Shown here: piece after piece, positions 22,264-32,885 of the stretch | How the letters are laid out: each line of letters starts with the position of its first letter | Numbering within the stretch: the first letter of the stretch is position 1 | Assembly (NCBI GenBank): GCA_034440575.1 | Contig: JAOTOL010001373.1 | Location: forward strand, 339,501 to 403,500 | Reading direction: 5' to 3' | Origin: Imbricaverruca yamaguchii | Taxonomy: Eukaryota; Arthropoda; Thecostraca; Neoverrucidae | DNA length: 64,000 bases | The notes under the pieces: generated by a model | What the model was told of the DNA's origin: nothing | What the model saw: only the letters and a program-made list of their open reading frames with translations | The model's database searches: none | Translations under genes and position numbers: made by a program

Positions 22264-22695
22264 AAGAGCTGTAGCCGGGGCTAAGGCCTGAGGGAGAAGG
22301 GCTGTGACTGGTTGGTTGGTTGGTTGGTTATTGGTTTTACGACACATCGACCGTTGAGTCATGCAGCGTCGCCAATCTCTCACGCTGATTGGTCGCGGGC
22401 GAAGAGTAGCGACAGGTGAGACTCAAGCCCACAACCTTTCGATTGTGAGCCGAGCAACCTACCCCTAGACTGCTCATCCCCGGGATGCGACCAGGAAAAG
22501 GTCTGAGACAGAAGGGCTGTGACTGGGGCCAAGGTTTGAGACAGAAGGACTATCCCCGGGGTCAAGGTCTGAGGAAGAAGGGCTGTGACCAGGGTCAAGG
22601 TCTGAGGCCGAAGGGTTGTGATGATCGGGGCCAAGGTCTGGGGAAGAAGGGATGCCACTGGGGCCAAGGCCAGGAGATCCAGAGCCAGGTCTGAG
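22264..22695. repeat. ~33-bp minisatellite split by SINE-A copy 4
   Basis: Units of AAGGGCTGTGACTGGGGCC plus AAGGTCTGAGACAG lie on both sides of the SINE (22264-22309 and about 22485-22695). Confidence 0.85.
22310..22480 (-). mobile_element. SINE-A copy 4
   Basis: A complete minus-strand copy with a (GGTT)4-type tail. It is inserted inside the 33-bp minisatellite. No target duplication could be identified. Confidence 0.88.
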
Positions 22696-22920
22696 GTGAG
22701 GGGCAGTGGCATCATAAGGGCTATGGTCAGGAGGGCTAAAATGATGGTAAAAAGGACAAAAACTTTCAAAATATAGAAGATGAGGATGGATGTACGATGA
22801 CTTAGATTAGGAGGGATGCACAAAACATTGCACACCAAACATGAATATTTTTCGTATTTAGCGCAATTGGAAAGTGTTAATACATACGGGGAAAACGGAA
22901 AATTGCTGGAGAAATGCACG

Positions 22921-23125
22921 ACCATCACGCAGTTTATATGTTTCTTTGTTGGTTCACGACGCACTTTATGCACACTCACGGCTAATGGCGCCGCCCACAC
23001 TGTTTCGCCGGTGGGCCGCGGGATTTGGAAATGTCCTGAGTGGCGCTAGAGTCGAACCCGGGACCTCTGGTACCCATAGCCCGACACCTTAACCACTCGG
23101 CCATCCCCGCCCCACCATCACGCAG
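22921..23125 (-). mobile_element. SINE-C copy 3 with perfect 12-bp target duplication
   Basis: A minus-strand copy at about 22933-23113. ACCATCACGCAG occurs at 22921-22932 and 23114-23125. The tRNA-like head with TGGCCGAGTGGTTAAGG is intact. Confidence 0.93.
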
Positions 23126-23756
23126 TCGTTGCAGGCGGGCATGCAAGGCAAAGCTCACGACTGGTGTCACCTAGCGGCTAGTTAGTCCAGGGAGCAGAAG
23201 TTGTGCGGACTAGTTCAACTACTCACCGACTACAGAGGACGAGATCTGCATGCAATCAAATTCCACCGCGCCATCGCCCCCCCCCCCCGTCCCCCAGTGG
23301 TGCCATCATGGCACACTGGAGGCCACGATGTGGCTTTCAAGCGACTCGAATCCATTAAAGACAACTCAACAAGTTGGTGCTGCTGTTCTCCGCCCGTCCC
23401 CCCCCCCCCCCCGTCACTGCCAAACATCTTAGCCAAGTCAGGAGCGCACCCAGGAATCACTATGGGAGGCGCGAATTCCACGGAGAGGCGCAATCGACGG
23501 AAAACTGCTGAATGCGGGGTGGGGGGTTGCACTCAAGCATGCTGAAGGGCTGCCTTCTCCAAATCTGGATCTATATCCGCCCCTGAGCCAGCGCCAAGTG
23601 GGCCGTTGGCAACTCATGCCGTAATGCGTGACCGCGGTAATTGCGCAATCGCTACCGTTTTCGGCGGTAATCACCGCTGACGACCTTTTGGCGGGCTTAG
23701 AAGCGCGCTTACCGGCCTTTGTGTCGACCGTGGCGGGCGGTGGGCAGTCGTCAGGC
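23126..23756. other. No supported gene; two C-runs
   Basis: C homopolymers at about 23277-23288 and 23400-23412. Frames of about 100 codons overlap on both strands and show no motif. Confidence 0.4.
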
Positions 23757-24318
23757 TGCCGAGTGGGGTTGGCGGTTAGTCACCGTCTGACCAGCGTGTG
23801 GCGTTGGTGGTTAGTCACCGTCTGACCAGCGTGTGGCGTTGGTGGTTAGTCACCGTCTGACCAGCGTGTGGCGTTGGTGGTTAGTCACCGTCTGACCAGC
23901 GTATGGCGTTGGTGGTTAGTCACCGTCTGACCACCGCTGGGCTTTGGTGGTTAGTCACCATCTGACCACCGCATGGCGTTGGTGGTTAGTCACCGTCTGA
24001 CCAGCGTGTGGCGTTGGTGGTTAGTCACCGTCTGACCAGCGTGTGGCGTTGGTGGTTAGTCACCGTCTGACCAGCGTGTGGCGTTGGTGGTTAGTCACCG
24101 TCTGACCACCGCATGGCGTTGGTGGTTAGTCACCGTCTGACCACCGCTTGGCGTTGGTAATTAGTCACCGTCTGACCAGCGTGTGGCGTTGGCGGTTTGT
24201 CACCGTCTGACCAGCGTGTGGCGTTGGTAGTTAGTCACCGTCTGAACAGCGTGTGGCGTTGGTGGTTAGTCGCCATCTGAGCAGCGTGTGGCGTTGGCGG
24301 TTAGTCACCGTCTGGCTA
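23757..24318. repeat. 35-bp minisatellite, about 16 units
   Basis: Units contain GTGTGGCGTTGGTGGTTAGT and CACCGTCTGACCAGC. Most differ by one to three bases, with alternating CCAGCGTGT and CCACCGCAT variants. Confidence 0.95.
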
Positions 24319-24410
24319 TTGAAGAGTGCTTCATGGTCACGGCTCGGGGCCCGGCGGTTCTGGTCACTGGGGTCGGTCGCACTTGTGGTTCTGCTGGTGC
24401 AGCCAACATT

Positions 24411-24735
24411 GCCGCCCCGGTAGCTCAGTTGGTTAGAGCGCTGGCCTGCACTGGTCTCCCCTGTAGTGGCAACACAGGGTTCGAGTCGCTTCGCGCGCTC
24501 GCATTTAGCCCCCGGCCGGGAGTGTCAGTTGGCAGCTGGCCCGATAAGGCCCGGGACGAGCTACCGGGCGGCCGTGTCGGTGCATTGGCGGAACGTTAAA
24601 CTTTCGATCAAAATTCTGCCGTTGAACTGGAATTCGTGGATCGGGTGGTGGGGCCAGGGTTCACGCAACAAGCTCTGCTTAGCAATAGAACCCCGGTTCC
24701 TAAAGCCACCCCAGCAACAACACGGACGAATTTTT
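24411..24735 (+). mobile_element. SINE-B copy 1 (tRNA-derived)
   Basis: The head has a textbook box A TAGCTCAGTTGGTTAGAG (24421-24438) and box B GGTTCGAGTC (24478-24487). The body contains CCCCCGGCCGGGAGTGTCAG, GATAAGGCC and CTACCGGGCGGCCG, and the 3' part has ATTCTGCCGTTGAACTGG and ACAAGCTCTGCTTAGCAAT. Five copies occur in the window. Confidence 0.92.
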
Positions 24736-26229
24736 TTAACATGCAGAATTACGAGGTGTGTGATGTTTTGCAAGCATTTCTGAATCACCGTAATGCCTGG
24801 GCTTTCATGTCGACTGAATTAATTTAAAAGGCGCTTGCAAATGTGAAAAAGGAAGACAATGAAATGCACATTGCACGTGGGACGCGCGTAAAACTAGAAA
24901 CCCCGTCAGGGCCCTATTTCACAAAATACTTCAAGAATCTACGGAGGCACGAATGTACGTGTTAATTGAAGGACCGTATATTCTCCAGTCTCACGAAAGT
25001 ACAAACATACGAACCGTAGTTTCGTAGTGTTTGGTAGCGACCACCGCCAAATATATGCTGCTTAGTTATTTGCTTTGTAGGCGGTGATTATTCATCAGGT
25101 TATCACCTCTTATATATATATATTTAAGGAACATCATGCTTTACTTTGATAAAAATGTTGCTATAATAATCAATACCCACCACCGGTTTGTCATCAGTAG
25201 TGTTTACCTGAAGCAATGCGCTGACTTTATGTTGATGAGTTCATGGTACCGATGCCGTCTTCTGTTCCTACCCATCGCGATTGACGCTCGACATACCCGA
25301 TGAACAGGAAGATAAATAGCTTTTCGCAAGCTTACAACGGATGCTTTCTATGGCGATCCAAATATCACTGAAAATTATCCTCCCAATTAACAAAAGGTAG
25401 TTATATCAATGAAGCCCATTTCGCCGAGGCATCAGCCACTTTTCGTTAATTCATCACATCATACAGCCAAAAAGATGTAATATTTCCAGGTCGTGAAACA
25501 GAAGTACCTCGTTTCTGGGTATTTTTATATTAATGTAGGCAGATTTATAGGTTTGATCGCTTGTGAAATTGGATTCTACGGGTAAATTCGTAGTACATTC
25601 ATACTTCCAAAGCCCGCTGGTTTCGTGAAAGAAAGGCCAGGTTGCTGGATTGGTTAACACAATTTCAGCTCGTCTTTCATTTGCCGTACAATAGCCGTTG
25701 TATTTTTCGGCTTACATTTCAGTGTTGGCGTGCGCAATTCTGAAAACAATAATTACGCTAGTGCAATGCATTTGCGATAAACAATGGCTGGGTACGGCAA
25801 CTTCAGATCACTCTACTTCCAAACATAGCTGCTTAACCATCGATTTCATAAGCAAAACAAGTGGACCAATATCTTGAGCGAGCATTTGGTGCTACCAAAT
25901 GCAGAAAAGCAGCGCTTTCGCGAGGATATGAGGCGACAATGTGAGCAAGAAACGGTTCGGCTGTTTTCTGCCCACCAGTCTGATGACCTCAATATCGACT
26001 TGTCACGTGGCGAGTGGCGAACCAGCCACCTCCTGCCATTTATTTTGCCACACTCTATCAGTGTTGGCAGTTCGGGTTTCCGCTGTGGCCGGGGAGGGAG
26101 TCCCGCACCGGTTCGGGTCCTTCCGCCGCCTCCTTCCTGCGTCAGCGTCACACTATCCGTGCCAACAACGGCACAATAGAACGCTGCTGCTCGACGGGCT
26201 CGGCGACATCCTCTGACCGGACCGCAGCT
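24736..26229. other. No recognisable feature
   Basis: AT-rich DNA, with a short (TA)n at 25110-25122. The GC-rich end near 26010-26220 leads into the 21-bp satellite. No supported gene. Confidence 0.45.
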
Positions 26230-27800
26230 GTGTACTCAGCAGGCCCCAACAGTCGGCACAACAGCCCACACAGTCGGCACAACAGCCTACACAGTCGGCA
26301 CAACAGCCTACACAGTCGGCACAACAGCCTACACAGTCGGCACAACAGCCTACACAGTCGGCACAACAGCCTACACAGTCGGCACAACAGCCTACACAGT
26401 CGGCACAACAGCCTACACAGTCGGCACAACAGCCTACACAGTCGGCACAACAGCCTACACAGTCTGTACAACAGCCCCACAGTCGGCACAACAGCCTACA
26501 CAGTCGGCACAACAGCCAACACAGTCGGCACAACAGCCTACACAGTCGGCACAACAGCCTACACAGTCGGCACAACAGCCTACACAGTCGGCACAACAGC
26601 CTACACAGTCGGCACAACAGCCTACACAGTCGGCACAACAGCCCCCACAGTCGGCACAACAGCCTACACAGTCGGCACAACAGCCTACACAGTCGGCACA
26701 ACAGCCTACACAGCCACACAGTCGGCACAACAGCCTACACAGTCGGCACAACAGCCTACACAGTCGGCACAACAGCCTACACAGTCGGCACAACACAGTC
26801 GGCACAACAGCCTACACAGTCGGCACAACAGCCTACACAGTCGGCACAACAGCCTACACAGTCGGCACAACAGCCTACACAGTCGGCACAACAGCCTACA
26901 CAGTCGGCACAACAGCCTACACAGTCGGCACAACAGCCTACACAGTCGGCACAACAGCCTACACAGTCGGCACAACAGCCCACACAGTCGGCACAACAGC
27001 CTACACAGTCGGCACAACAGCCTACACAGTCGGCACAACAGCCTACACAGTCGGCACAACAGCCTACACAGTCGGCACAACAGCCTACACAGTCGGCACA
27101 ACAGCCTACACAGTCTGCACAACAGCCACAGTCGGCACAACAGCACAGTCGGCACAACAGCCTACACAGTCGGCACAACAGTCACAGTCCACAACAGTCG
27201 CACAACAGCCTACACAGTCGGCACAACAGCCTACACAGTCGGCACAACAGCCTACACAGTCGGCACAACAGCCTACACAGTCGGCACAACAGCCTACACA
27301 GTCGGCACAACAGCCTAAGCCTACACAGTCGGCACAACAGCCTACACAGTCGGCACAACAGCCTACACAGTCGGCACAACAGCCTACACAGTCGGCACAA
27401 CAGCCTACACAGTCGGCACAACAGCCTACACAGTCGGCACAACAGCCTACACAGTCGGCACAACAGCCTACACAGTCGGCACAACAGCCTACACAGTCGG
27501 CACAACAGCCTACACAGTCGGCACAACAGCCTACACAGTCGGCACAACAGCCTACACAGTCGGCACAACAGCCTACACAGTCGGCACAACAGCCTACACA
27601 GTCGGCACAACAGCCTACACAGTCGGCACAACAGCCTACACAGTCGGCACAACAGCCTACACAGTCGGCACAACAGCCTACACATACAACAGCCCACACA
27701 GTCGGCACAACAGCCTACACAGTCGGCACAACAGCCTACACAGTCGGCACAACAGCCTACACAGTCGGCACAACAGCCTCACAGTCGGCACAACAGCCCA
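26230..27800. repeat. 21-bp satellite, about 70 units
   Basis: The unit is CAGCCTACACAGTCGGCACA plus one A, nearly perfect, with occasional shortened units. Since 21 bp is seven codons and no phase has a stop, frames of 100-430 codons are open on both strands (AYTVGTT, SLHSRHN or PTQSAQQ on plus; CRLCRLL or CADCVGC on minus). These are not evidence of a gene. Confidence 0.98.
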
Positions 27801-28318
27801 CAGGGACAGGCACAGGGACAGCACAGGGACAGGGGACAGGGGACAGGGGACAGGGGACAGGGGACAGGGGACAGGGGACAGGGGACAGGGGACAGGGGAC
27901 AGGGGACAGGGGACAGGGGACAGGGGACAGGGGACAGGGGACAGGGGACAGGGGACAGGGGACAGGGGACAGGGGACAGGGGACAGGGGACAGGGGACAG
28001 GGACAGGGACAGGCACAGGGACAGGGGACAGGGGACAGGGACAGGGGACAGGGGACAGGGACAGGGGACAGGGGACAGGGGACAGGGGACAGGGGACAGG
28101 GGACAGGGGACAGGGGACAGGGACAGGGACAGGGGACAGGGGACAGGGGACAGGGGACAGGGACAGGGGACAGGGACAGGGACAGGGGACAGGGACAGGG
28201 GACAGGGACAGGGGACAGGGACAGGGGACAGGGGACAGGGGACAGGGGACAGGGGACAGGGGACAGGGGACAGGGGACAGGGGACAGGGGACAGGGGACA
28301 GGGGGCAGGGGAAAGGGG
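27801..28318. repeat. (GGGGACA)n / (GGGACA)n satellite
   Basis: A heptamer GGGGACA mixed with a hexamer GGGACA. G-rich strand with regular G3-4 runs, so quadruplex-forming in principle. Confidence 0.97.
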
Positions 28319-28690
28319 ACGGAGATAACGGAGATTACGGAGATTACGGAGATAACGGAGATCACGGAGATCACGGAGATGACAGAGAGGAAAGATAGGG
28401 CAAAGGACAAACGAGAGGACAGAGGACAGAGGACAGAGGACAGAGAACATAGGACAGAGGACAGAGGACAGTGGACAGTGGACAGTGGACAGCTTACAGC
28501 GGACAGAGGACAGAGGACAGAGGACAGAGACAGAGGACAGAGGACAGAGGACAGAGGACAGAGGACAGATGACGGAGGACAGAGGACAGAGGACAGAGGA
28601 CATAGGACAGAGGACAGAGGACAGAGGACAGGGGACAGCTCACAGCGGACAGAGGACAGAGGACAGGGGCAGAGGAGCACAAAACGTTAA
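28319..28690. repeat. (GGAGATNAC)n then (AGAGGAC)n repeats
   Basis: A 9-bp block (GGAGATTAC/GGAGATCAC, 28319-28382) gives way to a 7-bp AGAGGAC block (about 28410-28675). Confidence 0.95.
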
Positions 28691-29120
28691 GAATGTCACC
28701 TACAAGCATTGAAACCCATAACACGGTCACATTTCGCCGTAAATTGCGCCGCAATCGAACCTTATTACGGCGTATCTGTGACAGCCTGCTGCGCCATGGT
28801 TCAGCCTAATGGAGCTGGCTGCGTGCAGCCGATATTGTGGACCAGGAGCTCTCCCAAAAGAGTTAGCGTTGCCAAGGACCCTCTTCCGAAATTGCAATGA
28901 TAACTTGCCGAAATATAAGCGAATAGTTTGTTATGTATCCGAAAAAAACTGTGCATGACATATGCTTGAGTTAAAATATCTTTCCTGAAGATATACATCT
29001 ACTTGGTGTGGTGAATACTTTTCCTTTTTCGAATAATGGTTATCTGTCACAACAACGGCACAGTTTCAGCCAATATCTGTCACCTACGCTGGTAGGCGAG
29101 TTGACAGCTTTGTGCACTTC
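28691..29120. other. Unique spacer inside the satellite cluster
   Basis: About 430 bp of non-repetitive DNA with no recognised feature. Confidence 0.5.
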
Positions 29121-29338
29121 TGGAGAGAGGACAGAGGACAGAGGACAAAGAGCGCAGATAGCCAGATTGGACAGAGATGGCAGAGATGACAGAGCACAGA
29201 TGACAAAACAGAATATAACACAGAGCCCCCAGCACACATAACGCAAGGGTGTGTGCTGGCGCTGCTCCATTGTTCTCCACAGAGAACAGTGGAGAGAAGA
29301 GAAGGTGAGAGAGAACAGTGGAGAGAACAGTGGAGAGC

Positions 29339-29376
<38 letters not shown>

Positions 29377-29481
29377 CAGTGGAGAGAACAGTGGAGAGCA
29401 GAGAGAGAGAGAGAGAGAACAGTGGATAGAACAGTGGAGAGGAGAGAGAGAGAGAGAGAACAGTGGAGAGAACAGTGGAGA

Positions 29482-29517
<36 letters not shown>

Positions 29518-29690
29518 TGGAGAGAACAGTGGAGAGCAGAGAGAGAGAGAGAACAGTGGATAGAACAGTGGAGAGGAGAGAAAGAGAGAGAGAGAGCAGT
29601 GGAGAGAACAGTGGAGAGCAGAGAGAGAGAGAGAGAACAGTGGAGAGAAGAGCTAGAGGAGAGACAGAGGAGAGAGAGAGAGGAGTAGCA
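29121..29690. repeat. AGAGGACA remnant, then (GA)n / GAGAACAGTGGA array
   Basis: A short AGAGGACAG piece at 29122-29148, then from 29275 repeated GAGAACAGTGGA units separated by GA dinucleotide runs of varying length. At 29706-29745 ACATCCGCCCAG is repeated three times. Confidence 0.93.
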
Positions 29691-29745
29691 CTATAGCCCT
29701 GCAGCACTACATCCGCCCAGACATCCGCCCAGACATCCGCCCAGA

Positions 29746-30526
29746 CTGCCGGGTCGGTGCCCGCCTATCCGGCCACGATAAGTCGGCATCGACAGCCTGT
29801 CCCTAAGCCGGTAGTCGATAATGGCCTGCCGTCGGCAGCACGCCGTCTTCTCTCCGTACTGGGCGCTGTGTGCCGCCCAGCGTCCATTGTAGTTGATATC
29901 TGGTAATCTTTCTTCAGACGTTCTTCCTTACTTCATTGAAACTATCGTTAAAAGAAGATCATCGTAAAAGTCAATCCGAAATCCATGTGGAAATGTATTA
30001 TTGACTGGTTAGTTCATCGGTGGTAATTAGCCGGTTCACTGGTTGGTGAAGCTAAGTTTGTTCTGGGCCTCGCTTAAGTAGTCTCTAGATACGTAGTCTC
30101 TAGGAAAAGCGAGTTAGCTCACAATTAAGCATATGGTTAATTGTGTTTTCGCGTGCTTCCGACACAGACTGAAAACTTACGGCTTGAGGAGATGCATATA
30201 ACTGTACGCACGTGTTGAAGACAAGTCGCGAATCACTTCCAAAATCTATGCAGCCAGATCAGAACGTGATGAAATTCCTGGGCATCCCCAGCGGCGTTTA
30301 TCCGATGACAACTTTTCTTCCGCAATTACACCGATAATTGGGATGCGATGTGAGGGCGTGCGACCCCCGCCATCAATGCAAACTTGCAAGTGATCTACTG
30401 CCACAGCACGTGATTTCATCCCGATCAGAACGACGACGTATGCATGTAATTCTGGTTAATCTTCGGTGAATTTGCACAGAATCGTTCGTCAAGTCCTTCG
30501 ATACTGATATTCCACATATTTAAATA
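29746..30526. other. No recognisable feature
   Basis: Mixed DNA, no motif. Confidence 0.45.
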
Positions 30527-30856
30527 AAATAAAATTAATCCGAGTTGTTGTTGGGGTGGCTTGAGGAGCCAGGGTTCTATTGCTAAGCAGAGCTTGTTGC
30601 GTGAACCCTGGCCCCACCACCCGATCCATAAACTCCAGTTCAACGGCAGAATTTAGACCGAATGTTTAACGTGCCGCCAATGCACCGACACGGCCGCCCG
30701 GTAGCTCGTCCCCGGCCTTATCGGGCCAGCTGCCAACTGACACTCCCGGCCGGGGGCTAAATGCGAGCGCGCGAAGCGACTCGAACCCTGTGTTGCCAGT
30801 ACAGGGGAGACCAGTGCAGGCCAGCGCTCTAACCAACTGAGCCAGCGGGGCGGCAA
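30527..30856 (-). mobile_element. SINE-B copy 2
   Basis: A full minus-strand copy. Box A (CTCTAACCAACTGAGCCAG in plus orientation) is one base changed. It ends in an A-rich flank after GGCGGCAAGGCGGC. Confidence 0.92.
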
Positions 30857-32079
30857 GGCGGCAAAAAACAAATAGACGTTGCGGAGCATCGTGACTCTCT
30901 GCCTGTCAGAGGTGAGCAGGCCAGTTTAAGTCCAGGAAGTACTGGCTTAGGCCTGGCTTGCAGTGCCACCGGGCGGCAGAAAATCCGGTGCCCGAAGCTG
31001 CATTTAACAAATGTTCTGATGGTGAGAGCCCAGAGAAATTGAAGTGTTCGCCGAATAGAAGGGCTATAAATTAAAAGGCGTAAGTTCGCTTTTATTCCGT
31101 GCATGACGGTTCTTAAAAGGCAGTGATGTTATCCATGATATATAATGCCCTCCATCATGCGTCTAGGAGATGGTATATGATGATAAATAGCATATAATAG
31201 TTGATGCCATATCAGCAATGTTCTCAACGAGTTAAATTGTTCTGGATGGCTCAATCGCGAAGTTCACTTTTCAGATAGAAAGGCCGATGAATTCTGTCAG
31301 AAGTCTGAATTCTTGCCCATTGTCAAATAAATGCGTAGTTAACGCAAAAGTATGTTACTTCAGAAAAAGGAGACAAAGCTGCAAAGAAATCAAGTTAAAG
31401 ATTAACTTAAATTATGCCTAGAAAATAGAACTTAATACGCTACAGCAATAGACCAATATAGGCCTCAGAAGCATGATAGTATGGGCTGGACCGGACCGTT
31501 CAGACCAACTTTGCCGTAAATACAAGACAGCACACTCGATCGGGTTTCTCCATCACTGGCAATCACTCGAAGCATTATTGGATGGTTGTTGGCAATACCG
31601 GACACATAATTATCGCAGGCAGTGACACAGCAGGTGTGGTTACTCCAGTGGCGTGATGGCGGCTAGCTTAAGGTAAGTGATGAGGTATTTCTCTGTATCA
31701 GCTGCAGAATTGAACGACCAATGGTAATCCAAGTTATCCGTTCTGATTGTCCTTTTCTTTCTTTTCGAGGTATATTATTTTTCAGGCCCATTATTAGGCG
31801 AGCGGGAGTGCCTGCTGATGAGACTCACCTTCCCTTTGTCGGGGCTATGCGAAGCGGAGTCCCAGCCTTGGCACCACCTCCGTTCAGAAGTTCAGAATGT
31901 TGGGCTAATTTGTTCGCACCGCCTGGCATCTCCGATGCGATGATTCAAATCTCAATTCCAACCACGCGCCACTTGGCACGGACGATCCTCCTCGGCTGGC
32001 GCCCAACAATCGCCAGCCGGCAAATGTAATACTCGCTGAGCGAACTAGCGGCCGATGATCGGCCATCGGCCCCGCACGA
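30857..32079. other. No supported gene; possible mini first exon
   Basis: Mostly AT-rich unique DNA. At 31656 an ATG (GTGATGG) gives 17 coding bases (MAASL) up to an ideal splice donor AAG|GTAAGTGA at 31672/31673. It is too short to rely on. Confidence 0.25.
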
Positions 32080-32885
32080 GACGTGGTCAGTGTGGTCAGT
32101 GTGGTCGGTGTGGTCGGTGTGGTCAGTGTAGTCAGTGTGGTGGTCAGTGTGGTCGTGTGGTAGTGTGTGGTCAGTGTGTGTAGTGTGGTGTGTGTGTGTG
32201 GTCAGTGTGGTCGGTGTGGTCAGTGTGGTCAGTGTGGTCAGTGTGGTCAGTGTGGTCAGTGTGGTCAGTGTGGTGGTCAGTGTGGTGTGGTCAGTGTGGT
32301 CGTGTGGTCAGTGTGGTCAGTGTGGTCAGTGTGGTCAGTGTGGTCAGTGTGTCTGTGTGTATGTGGTCGGTGTGGTGGTCTGGTCGGTGTGGTGGTGTGG
32401 TCGGTGTGGTCAGTGTATGTGTGGTCAGTGTGGTCTGTGGTCAGTTGTCGTGTGGTCAGTGTAGTTGGTGTGGTCAGTGTGGTCAGTGTGGTCAGTGTGG
32501 TCAGTGTGGTCAGTTGGTGGTATGTGGTCTGGTATTGGTCAGTGTAGTCAGTGTAGTCAGTGTAGTCAGTGTGGTCAGTGTGGTCAGTGTGGTCAGTGTG
32601 GTCGGTGTGGTCGGTGTGGTCAGTGTGGTCAGTGTGGTCAGTGTGGTCAGTGTGGTCAGTGTGGTCAGTGTGGTCAGTGTGGTCAGTGTGGTCAGTGTGG
32701 TCAGTGTGGTCAGTGTGGTCAGTGTGGTCAGTGTGGTCAGTGTGGTCAGTGTGGTCAGTGTGGTCAGTGTGGTCAGTGTGGTCGGTGTGGTCGGTGTGGT
32801 CGGTGTGGTGGGTGTGGTCGGTGTGGTCAGTGTGGTCAGTGTGGTCAGTGTGGTCAGTGTGGTCAGTGTGGTCAGTGTGGTTAAT
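32080..32885. repeat. 9-bp satellite (GTGGTCAGT)n
   Basis: About 80 units with GGTCGGTGT variants and short irregular stretches, most homogeneous at 32565-32880. The period is three codons, so frames read VWS/GQC/VSV on plus and TDH/LTT on minus. Not a gene. Confidence 0.98.

Noticed and set aside
23757..24318. CRISPR-like 35-bp repeats
   Set aside because: Contiguous units with no unique spacers and graded divergence: an ordinary minisatellite.
24411..24490. Genuine tRNA gene (box A and box B are textbook)
   Set aside because: The same head is followed by the same non-tRNA body in five copies, so it is the head of SINE-B. The SINE-C heads are rejected as tRNA genes for the same reason.
26014..27318. 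434-codon plus frame and several long minus frames ([14 protein letters not shown])
   Set aside because: They are entirely the 21-bp satellite read in a stop-free unit. Every phase and both strands are open.
27757..28680. 307-codon proline/cysteine-rich minus frame
   Set aside because: Translation of the GGGGACA and AGAGGAC repeats; no unique sequence.
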